A stretch of DNA of 14,725 nucleotides. It comes from Thermoanaerobaculales bacterium. Lineage in GTDB: Bacteria; Acidobacteriota; Thermoanaerobaculia; Thermoanaerobaculales; Sulfomarinibacteraceae. Position 1 is the first letter of the stretch. Each line of letters opens with the position of its first letter. Below the pieces are notes generated by a model. It had not been told where the DNA came from and did not search any database. It saw only the letters and a list, made by a program, of their open reading frames with translations. The position numbers and the translations under genes were made by a program. The DNA is taken from the NCBI GenBank assembly GCA_029938595.1, contig JAOZUP010000047.1, positions 1 to 14,725 on the forward strand, read 5' to 3'. Of this stretch, positions 1 to 5,031 are shown one piece after another.

Positions 1-148
1 TGTAGCTTCCGCAGTGCGGACAAACCTGGTGCGGCGGCTTGGGTTCGAAGCACGAAGTGCACAGGCTCCTGCCGGGAGTCTGCAGCGCATGGTGGGAGCG
101 GCGCTTGTCGCGGCGCGTCCTCGAGATTTTTCGTTTTGGATTGGCCAT
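1..148 (-). CDS. rpmF: 50S ribosomal protein L32 (3' end cut by window)
   Basis: Small zinc-ribbon protein of the large ribosomal subunit. Reading the minus strand from the ATG at 148 gives 49 codons starting MANPKRKISRTRRDKRRSHH, the classic L32 N-terminus, followed by the first half of the zinc ribbon (CTSC, then CPHC about 12 residues later). The frame is open to the window edge, so the last part of the protein lies outside; full L32 is usually about 60 residues. A TGGAG ribosome-binding site lies about 8 bases before the ATG. It follows yceD by 30 bases on the same strand, the standard yceD-rpmF pairing, so it is almost certainly co-transcribed from the promoter in front of yceD. In many bacteria plsX and fab genes come next, but they are not in view. 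Confidence 0.96.
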   Translation of the reverse strand, partial: MANPKRKISRTRRDKRRSHHALQTPGRSLCTSCFEPKPPHQVCPHCGSY

Positions 149-178
149 TTTCAGACTCCATTCAGCTTTAAATTCAAT

Positions 179-709
179 TTAGGATGAGTGGTCTTTGCCG
201 GCGAGGCCGGCGAGAGCATGCCACCGCGGATCAACTTCCGGTTCACAGGTGCAAGCACCGTCCCGGTTGCGGTTGGCGCCGCATGTTGGGCACAGGCCTG
301 CACAGTTCTCGTCGCACACGACCCGCATGGGCAGCGCGAGAAGGATCTGCTCGGCGGCCAGCTCCGCGAGATCGAGCTTGTCACCGTCCAAGAACGCGAC
401 ATCAAGCTCGTCCGCTCCAAGGCCGAGCTCCGCATCGAGGGGTACAACCGACGGCGTCCGATAGTCCACGGACAAATCTTCGTCGACCTCCCAAGGGACC
501 GGCTCAAGGCACCGGGAGCAGGCTACCGAGCCCTGAACCCGACAGTTGCCCGACACATTGAAGATCCCACCGCGAGGGCGCACCTCACCCTCGAGACGAA
601 CCCTCATGGGGACAGTCACCTGTTCGCAGTCGAGCCGGTCCGGATCCACACTGAATTCCTCGTCGAACCGCAGCGGCTCCTGCTCGAGCTTGGATACGTC
701 GATCTTCAC
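179..709 (-). CDS. yceD: YceD / DUF177 family protein
   Basis: Member of the DUF177 (YceD) family, known to affect 23S rRNA accumulation and normally encoded just upstream of rpmF. Family signs: the start MKIDVSKLEQEP, the ACSRCLEP motif near residues 63-70, and a C-terminal cysteine cluster (C132, C136, C140, C143, then CTC at 153-155) in the usual CxxxCxGLCPxCGxN arrangement, probably a metal site. Start choice: a longer GTG start at 715 would sit only one base from the GAGAGG ribosome-binding site. The GTG at 709 sits 7 bases from it and gives the family-typical N-terminus, so I use 709 (176 residues). It ends 30 bases before rpmF, implying one operon. The biochemical role is not settled in general; the family assignment is firm. 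Confidence 0.93.
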   Translation of the reverse strand: MKIDVSKLEQEPLRFDEEFSVDPDRLDCEQVTVPMRVRLEGEVRPRGGIFNVSGNCRVQGSVACSRCLEPVPWEVDEDLSVDYRTPSVVPLDAELGLGADELDVAFLDGDKLDLAELAAEQILLALPMRVVCDENCAGLCPTCGANRNRDGACTCEPEVDPRWHALAGLAGKDHSS

Positions 710-737
710 GCACACACCTCTCCCCGAAGGGAACGGG

Positions 738-766
738 AGTATAGCATTTACCTCCTATTGACTCCA
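738..766 (-). promoter_or_regulatory. Probable sigma-70 promoter of yceD-rpmF
   Basis: On the minus strand TATACT (738-743) matches the -10 consensus at 5 of 6 positions and is preceded by TGC, giving an extended -10 (TGCTATACT). A weak -35 (TGGAGT, 761-766, 3 of 6) lies 17 bases upstream. Predicted transcription would begin near 731, leaving a leader of about 20 bases that contains the GAGAGG ribosome-binding site. Confidence 0.5.
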
Positions 767-795
767 GGGAATGCCGGTTACACCCAACCACCATA

Positions 796-833
796 GATTT
801 CGAATTTCGAATTTCGAATTTGAACCGTCCACC
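796..833 (-). repeat. AAATTCG heptamer repeat, copy 1
   Basis: Read on the minus strand this is GGGTGGACGG followed by three AAATTCG heptamers. The plus-strand copy at 3094-3137 has the same leading block (GGGTGGATGG) and four heptamers, so the two are homologous elements in opposite orientation. They bracket the ECF sigma operon. It lies in the spacer after the bactofilin-like gene. Confidence 0.8.
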
Positions 834-836
834 CAT

Positions 837-938
837 TTGAACCGCCAAGAGCGAAAAGAACGCGAAGACGACGCCAAGGAAATTGTCCATTTCAAAAAAG
901 ACAAGACCCTTTGCGTGCTTTGCGTCTTTGCGGTTCAA
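837..938. repeat. Imperfect inverted repeat built of ~9-bp units
   Basis: The outer arms TTGAACCGC (837-845) and its reverse complement (930-938) are perfect, the inner TTGTC (883-887) pairs with 900-904, and in between both arms consist of variants of a ~9-base GACGCAAAG-like unit. The element could fold into a hairpin of about 100 bases with a loop near 888-899. It lies 17 bases past the stop of the bactofilin-like gene and may act as its transcript end, although no strong U-tract follows. Similar CGCAAAG repeats are common intergenic elements in other bacteria (recollection, not searched). Confidence 0.6.
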
Positions 939-955
939 CAGGAGCAGGTGGGGGC

Positions 956-1807
956 CTAAACCTCCGCGCGCGCGGTATCTCCGGTCACACTGATGACCGC
1001 GATGCTTGCGCCCAGCGCGATGATGGAAATCAGGGTCCACAGGGTTTCGCCCATAATCGGCATGAAACGGAGCGCGAGCAGGACCAGGACACCGACGAAA
1101 ACCTCGAGGCTGATCGGCAGCGGGTAGTGGACCCATCGTCGCAACACCCAGGCACCCACAACACAACCAAGGACCGTGAGCCCGAGCGACTTGGCGATGA
1201 AGAACAGTACCATCAGGGCGGCAACCAGCGGCACTCCGAGGGCCGGGCCGAGACCCAGAGCTGCCAGCAAAGAGGCAACAGCCGTGAGAGCGATCATCAG
1301 CCCGAGGGCTGGAATTCTGACTCCGAAGCCCGGCACCGACCACGCTGCAAGACGCATTTTGATCGGGAAGAGGAAGGCGATGCCCGTAGTCACCAACAAC
1401 CAACCGCCCGAGGCCAGGAGTCGCATCGCGAAGCTCACCTGATGAGGCCGTTCCGCCACACCCGCGCCGGTTGCAAGGCTCGTGAGGGATGAGAGGGAAA
1501 GTACCCGGCCGCCGATCTCGGCGTCCCCATCGATCTCAACGACACCGAATACCGACACGACGTGGCGACCGACCTCGGCGCCCGGCGCGATCCGGATATC
1601 GCCCCCGACCGCGATCGCGTCGCCGGTGACTCGGGCTTGGGCACCAAGAACGAGATCGGCGCCGAACACCACGACATCGCCTTCGACGGACTCGTTGATC
1701 TCGAGGTCGGCGAGGACTGCGGCACGTCCGGGCGCTGCTTCAGCCACGCTCGATAGGGTCAACACGAAGAGGAGCGCGGCTAACTGACTCAGCCGTCGTT
1801 GCGCCAC
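956..1807 (-). CDS. Exported bactofilin-like beta-helix membrane protein
   Basis: 283-residue protein with two parts. Residues 1-26 look like a signal peptide or membrane anchor (MAQRRLSQ, then LAALLFVLTLSSVAEAA). Residues 38-105 are short beta-helix-type repeats rich in G-D/G-A turns (EGDVVVFGADLVLG, TGDAIAVGGDIRI, DGDAEIGGRVLSL), as in polymer-forming bactofilin domains. Residues 128-275 hold about six hydrophobic segments. Start: a longer frame runs upstream through the anti-sigma gene, but the GTG at 1807 has GGAGGG 7 bases before it and opens directly on the signal sequence. It overlaps the anti-sigma gene by 19 bases, implying translational coupling and a shared operon with the ECF sigma factor. 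Classical bactofilins are cytosolic; here the beta-helix part should face the periplasm. Family call by pattern only; exact function unknown. Confidence 0.82.
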   Translation of the reverse strand: MAQRRLSQLAALLFVLTLSSVAEAAPGRAAVLADLEINESVEGDVVVFGADLVLGAQARVTGDAIAVGGDIRIAPGAEVGRHVVSVFGVVEIDGDAEIGGRVLSLSSLTSLATGAGVAERPHQVSFAMRLLASGGWLLVTTGIAFLFPIKMRLAAWSVPGFGVRIPALGLMIALTAVASLLAALGLGPALGVPLVAALMVLFFIAKSLGLTVLGCVVGAWVLRRWVHYPLPISLEVFVGVLVLLALRFMPIMGETLWTLISIIALGASIAVISVTGDTARAEV

Positions 1808-2328
1808 GGCGAGACCCTCCGCCAGCGCAGGGCGGTGGCGGCCACCGCAACCAGGCCGAGGAAGCCCAACAAGCCGGCGCCGGCGAGCATCACGGGGTCG
1901 AGAGTGGCGGCGGTTGCGCGAGCACCGGCGGCGACGGCGACGCCCCAGTCGGAAGCGCTGGTAACAAAAGCCATCCATCCCTGAGCAGACCAGCCAGGCA
2001 GGAATGCGACAATCCCTCCGCCAGGCACGCCGCCCACCAGCACCGCACCAAGCAGAGCCACCACGAGCGATGCCGCCACCGGAAGGAACGCGACAAAACG
2101 GCGACGAATTCGCGCGGGACCCAAATGCGCAAGCACTTTTTTCTCGATCGTGGGATCGGCGGGCGGCACTGCCTCGGAAAATATCCGGCCGAGGGCAAAC
2201 TCGGCGGCGGCAACCTCACGGCAGCCCGGGCACACCTCGAGATGGTGTTGCGCCACCTGATCGAGGCGCTCGATCTCACCGCCGAGTTCGGTGAGCATCT
2301 CCTGGGTTGCCTGACAGTCCGTTGCCAC
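1789..2328 (-). CDS. Zinc-finger (ZAS) anti-sigma factor, membrane-bound
   Basis: Predicted anti-sigma factor that holds the ECF sigma factor encoded just upstream until a signal releases it. The N-terminal cytosolic part has the ZAS zinc motif: H29-x3-C33-x2-C36 (HLEVCPGC) with an extra cysteine at residue 5. A basic stretch (RIRRR, about 73-77) leads into a first membrane segment (about 79-100), and a second hydrophobic segment follows at about 145-168. The tail is short. Start: an ATG 21 bases further up (2349) would lie before the ribosome-binding site, whereas GTG at 2328 has a perfect AAGGAGG 5 bases ahead, so I use 2328 (179 residues). It starts 29 bases after the sigma stop and its end overlaps the bactofilin-like gene. 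The sensed signal cannot be read from the sequence. Confidence 0.87.
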   Translation of the reverse strand: MATDCQATQEMLTELGGEIERLDQVAQHHLEVCPGCREVAAAEFALGRIFSEAVPPADPTIEKKVLAHLGPARIRRRFVAFLPVAASLVVALLGAVLVGGVPGGGIVAFLPGWSAQGWMAFVTSASDWGVAVAAGARATAATLDPVMLAGAGLLGFLGLVAVAATALRWRRVSPWRNDG

Positions 2329-2357
2329 CTGTGCCTCCTTTTGAATCATACCAGCCG

Positions 2358-2936
2358 TTACAGAAAGTCGGCCAGAGCATCTCTTAATACGGAGTGGGCT
2401 CGAAAAAGTTTGTTCTTGACCGTTCCGAGAGGCATTTCCTTGAAGTCCGCGATTTCTTGATAGCTGAGGCCGGCAAAGTGGCGCAGCAACACCAACTCTC
2501 GATACTCAGGCCGCAACTCGTCGATGACCTGCCGCAGCTCCGAGGCGAGAGCGTGGTTTTCGAGATGGCCGAGGGGATCCTTTTCCGTGTCCGGAGCGAT
2601 GACTTCCACCTCGTCTCCTTCGGCGTCCGTACGGTACAGAGACACCGTCTTCAGCCGACGGCGGCGGAGGTGGTCGATCCCGAGGTTGTGGGCAATTCGG
2701 AACAACCATGTCGAAAATCGGTATCTGGGGTCGAATCTCGCGAGCGCCGACCAGGCGCGAACGAACGCCTCCTGTGACAGCTCCCGCGCCAACTCCAAAT
2801 CTCCCACGAGCTGGCTGAGAAAGGCGGTCAGCCGGCGCTGATAGCGCCGCACCAGAAGGCCAAATGCCTCCTCGTCACCATCGAGGGCGATCTCGACGAG
2901 CCGTTCGTCGGTCAGGGGTGGGGTTTTCTCGGTCAC
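2358..2936 (-). CDS. ECF-type RNA polymerase sigma factor (RpoE-like)
   Basis: 192-residue extracytoplasmic-function sigma factor, only regions 2 and 4 present. Region 2 spans about residues 20-93: DEEAFGLLVRRYQRR, the core-binding and -10-melting block around ELSQEAFVRAWSAL, and FSTWLFRIAHNLGIDHLRRRR. A variable acidic linker follows (103-125). Region 4 spans about 134-188, with the helix-turn-helix LSYQEIADFKEMPLGTVKNK that reads the -35. The start is a GTG at 2936 with no clear Shine-Dalgarno; a TATGAT -10-like box ends 8 bases before it, so the message may be almost leaderless. The first gene of a three-gene operon with its ZAS anti-sigma factor and the bactofilin-like protein; by analogy with other ECF pairs it probably also controls its own operon, but I see no matching promoter duplicate there. 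Confidence 0.95.
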   Translation of the reverse strand: MTEKTPPLTDERLVEIALDGDEEAFGLLVRRYQRRLTAFLSQLVGDLELARELSQEAFVRAWSALARFDPRYRFSTWLFRIAHNLGIDHLRRRRLKTVSLYRTDAEGDEVEVIAPDTEKDPLGHLENHALASELRQVIDELRPEYRELVLLRHFAGLSYQEIADFKEMPLGTVKNKLFRAHSVLRDALADFL

Positions 2937-2944
2937 GGAGAAAG

Positions 2945-2950
2945 ATCATA
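2945..2950 (-). promoter_or_regulatory. Candidate -10 box of the ECF sigma operon
   Basis: TATGAT on the minus strand, 5 of 6 matches to the sigma-70 -10, preceded by GG. Transcription from it would begin about 2 bases before the GTG start at 2936. No convincing -35 is seen at 16-18 bases; that position is already inside the heptamer array. Confidence 0.35.
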
Positions 2951-2965
2951 CCGCGGCGGCGAGAG

Positions 2966-3011
2966 ATACTCGATACTCAATACTCGATGCTCGATGCTCG
3001 ATGCTCGATGC
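2966..3011. repeat. ATRCTCG heptamer tandem array
   Basis: Six tandem 7-base units read ATACTCG, ATACTCA, ATACTCG, then three of ATGCTCG, followed by a partial ATGCGGA. The array covers the region immediately upstream of the sigma gene's candidate -10 box, so changes in copy number could change upstream promoter sequence. Confidence 0.85.
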
Positions 3012-3058
3012 GGAGAAATAATAAATTCGCGGTCCGGCTTGTCAAAAGGCGGGCTCGT

Positions 3059-3086
3059 GAACCCTATGCCCTGAACCCTGTATCCG
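3059..3086. repeat. Degenerate GAACCCT heptamer run
   Basis: Four consecutive 7-base units: GAACCCT, ATGCCCT, GAACCCT, GTATCCG. Units 1 and 3 are identical and the others diverged. It lies between the ATRCTCG array and the AAATTCG array and shares their 7-base period but not their sequence. Confidence 0.5.
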
Positions 3087-3093
3087 GGTGAGC

Positions 3094-3137
3094 GGGTGGA
3101 TGGAAAATTCGAAATTCGAAATTCGAAATTCGAAATT
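3094..3137 (+). repeat. AAATTCG heptamer repeat, copy 2
   Basis: GGGTGGATGG followed by four AAATTCG heptamers, homologous to the inverted copy at 796-833. It ends just before the candidate promoter of the VWFA-related gene. Confidence 0.8.
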
Positions 3138-3139
3138 TC

Positions 3140-3167
3140 TTGGGGCGGACGGGCGGTTTGCTAAACT
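3140..3167 (+). promoter_or_regulatory. Weak candidate promoter of the VWFA-related gene
   Basis: TTGGGG (3140-3145, 3 of 6 to the -35) and TAAACT (3162-3167, 4 of 6 to the -10) are separated by 16 bases, with the start codon about 20 bases further on. It is the only plausible pair between the repeats and the gene; weak support. Confidence 0.3.
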
Positions 3168-3187
3168 CGCCCCCGGGAGGTGTGCTC

Positions 3188-4948
3188 GTGCACAAACATC
3201 GTCCAATAGCCTGGCTTCTCGTAGCGGCGCTGGTTCTGCCGGTGACGCCCATCTCCGCCGACGAGGAAGGCGAGGGTCAGCAGAGTTTCGAGCGCATTGG
3301 CGGGCTCGCCTTTGTCGATCGGATCGAGGTCACGGTTGCGAATCTGGTGGTTTATGTCACGGACAAGAAGGGGCGCGCCATCACCGATCTCACCAAGGAC
3401 GATTTCGAGATCTTCCAAGACGGGGACCTCAAGCAGATCAGCAATTTCAAGCTCTATACCGACGAGGTCATCCGCCATCAGTTCGCCTCGCCCGATGTGG
3501 GCTTGGTGCCGGCTGCAACGCCGGTTCCCGACGAGGAGGTGCCGACGGGACCGATCCCGGTTCATCTCGTTCTCTACATCGACAACGAGAACATCGACCC
3601 TCTCGACCGCAACCGGGTGCTCTCTCAGACCCGCGAGTTCGTCCGTACGAGCCTCCATCCGCCGGCGCAGATGATGGTGGTCGCATATCAACGCTCCTTC
3701 GAGGTACTGCAGGAGTTCACCTCGGACCCCGACCAGGTGCTGGCGGCCATGCGCAGCGTTCGCCGGTACACCGGCGGACACACCGAGCGCGATAGCGCCC
3801 GCAGGGACATCATCGACAAGATCAAGAGGATCAAGGAGGAGAACCGGTCGGGCAGTACGAACAGCGCTCAGGGACTCGGCCGCGAGTGGAACGAGGTGGT
3901 CAATCTGATCGATAACTTCGCCAGGGAGACGGCTAACAACCTCCTCTTCTCCCTCGACAGCCTGCGTCAGGTCATCACCAGCCTGTCCGGGCTGCCCGGA
4001 AAGAAGGGCATCATTTACGTCTCCAATGGGCTGCCCATGATTCCCGGCATGGATCTTTTCTACGAGCTCAGCAGGGTCAGCATGGACTCGAGCGCCCTCA
4101 ACCAGATGTACGACTTCGATCGGTCGCGGCTTTACCAGCAGCTCGCGGCAACCGCCAACTCTCAGGATGTGACCTTCTATGCGATCGATGCCGGCGGTCT
4201 GAGCATGGGCGGTATGGGCTCCGCCGAGTTCTCAAGCTCTCAAGATACCCTCTCCGCATCGGTAGGTCGGCACAATCTCACCGACTCCCTCCGGTTTCTT
4301 GCCGACGAGACCGGCGGCATCGCCATCGTCAACACCAATGACGTGGGGCCGAAGCTCGAGCTGATCACCCAGGATATGTACACCTATTACTCCATCGGCT
4401 ACCCGCTCCAGGCGAGCGGCAGGGACAAGGTCCACAGGGTCAAGGTCAAGCTGCGCGACGATCCGGCCTTCAACAATTACGAACTCCGCTATCGTTCACG
4501 ATTTGTCGAAAAGTCTCTCGAAACCAGGGTTCAGGACACTGTGGTGTCGAGCCTGGTCTTCGACGTCGACGACAACCCGATGCAGATCGAGGTGAAAACG
4601 GGGACGCCGGCGCCCGCGAGCGAGAAACGGTGGCTGCTGCCCGCCCACATCTCCTTCCCGATTCGAAAGGTGGCCCTGCTGCCCGAAGGCGAGGATTACG
4701 TAGGGCGGATCGTGATGTTCATCGCGGTACGGGGCGTCGACGGCAAGCAGTCGGACCTGGTTCGACAGGAGCATGAAATCAGGATTCCGTCCGGCGATTA
4801 CGAGCAGGCTCAACGACAACGCTTTGCCATCGACACCCAGCTGCTCCTGGAGTCGGGCCGTTACAAGATCTCGATCGCGCTCCTCGATCCCCTGACCCGG
4901 CAGGATTCGTACCAGACAACGGCTGCCGCGGTGCATCCGAAGAAGTAA
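3188..4948 (+). CDS. Secreted VWFA-related (acidobacterial-type) protein
   Basis: 586-residue exported protein of the VWFA-related family typical of Acidobacteriota. The N-terminus MHKHRPIAWLLVAALVLP ending near PISA is a signal peptide. Residues 43-92 carry the family's leading block (IEVTVANLVVYVTDKKG, then LTKDDFEIFQDG). The VWA-like fold follows from about 123: HLVLYIDNENI, the MMVVAYQRSFEVLQEFTSD strand, KKGIIYVSNGLP (272-283), VTFYAIDAGG (328-337), then TGGIAIVNTND and YYSIGYPLQ (about 375-408). The C-terminal 180 residues look like a beta-rich appendix. The metal (MIDAS) motif DxSxS is replaced by DNENI. Start: GTG at 3188 has GGGAGG exactly 7 bases ahead and begins the signal peptide. 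Divergent from the ECF sigma operon and convergent with the phosphatase gene. Role unknown; probably envelope protein binding. Confidence 0.9.
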   Translation: MHKHRPIAWLLVAALVLPVTPISADEEGEGQQSFERIGGLAFVDRIEVTVANLVVYVTDKKGRAITDLTKDDFEIFQDGDLKQISNFKLYTDEVIRHQFASPDVGLVPAATPVPDEEVPTGPIPVHLVLYIDNENIDPLDRNRVLSQTREFVRTSLHPPAQMMVVAYQRSFEVLQEFTSDPDQVLAAMRSVRRYTGGHTERDSARRDIIDKIKRIKEENRSGSTNSAQGLGREWNEVVNLIDNFARETANNLLFSLDSLRQVITSLSGLPGKKGIIYVSNGLPMIPGMDLFYELSRVSMDSSALNQMYDFDRSRLYQQLAATANSQDVTFYAIDAGGLSMGGMGSAEFSSSQDTLSASVGRHNLTDSLRFLADETGGIAIVNTNDVGPKLELITQDMYTYYSIGYPLQASGRDKVHRVKVKLRDDPAFNNYELRYRSRFVEKSLETRVQDTVVSSLVFDVDDNPMQIEVKTGTPAPASEKRWLLPAHISFPIRKVALLPEGEDYVGRIVMFIAVRGVDGKQSDLVRQEHEIRIPSGDYEQAQRQRFAIDTQLLLESGRYKISIALLDPLTRQDSYQTTAAAVHPKK

Positions 4949-4981
4949 TTCGGCCACCAGAAAATGTGCCAGGCTTTCGTA

Positions 4982-5004
4982 GGGGAGGGGTTTATCCCCT
5001 CCCC
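4982..5004. terminator. Perfect 9-bp hairpin between convergent genes
   Basis: GGGGAGGGG, loop TTTAT, CCCCTCCCC. It lies 33 bases after the VWFA-related stop and 23 bases beyond the phosphatase stop, where a two-way transcript end is expected. No T-tract follows on either strand, so it may only stabilise 3' ends. Confidence 0.5.
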
Positions 5005-5017
5005 CTCGTGGCGAAAT

Positions 5018-5031
5018 AGCCGGTGAGCTAA
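5018..5031 (+). repeat. 14-base direct repeat, copy 1
   Basis: AGCCGGTGAGCTAA, identical to 7527-7540. This copy contains the phosphatase stop codon (5028-5030) and leads into a heptamer-like tract (GAGCTAATGGCTAACAGCTG) that encodes the last residues of that protein. The two copies flank the gene. Confidence 0.7.

Noticed and set aside
585..955. Long minus-strand frame through the spacer into yceD
   Set aside because: It is out of frame with yceD and runs through the repeats at 796-938; no start signal or domain.
1808..1978. N-terminal extension of the bactofilin-like protein to 1978
   Set aside because: It is arginine-rich, lies wholly inside the anti-sigma gene in another frame, and the GTG at 1807 has a better ribosome-binding site and a signal peptide.
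2966..3137. CRISPR-like repeat array
   Set aside because: Units are 7 bases with no spacers between them and no cas genes nearby; these are short tandem repeats.
3147..3162. Sigma-54 promoter before the first VWFA-related gene
   Set aside because: TTGCT is present, but the upstream block reads GGACGGG instead of TGGCACG and the GG-GC spacing is off by one.
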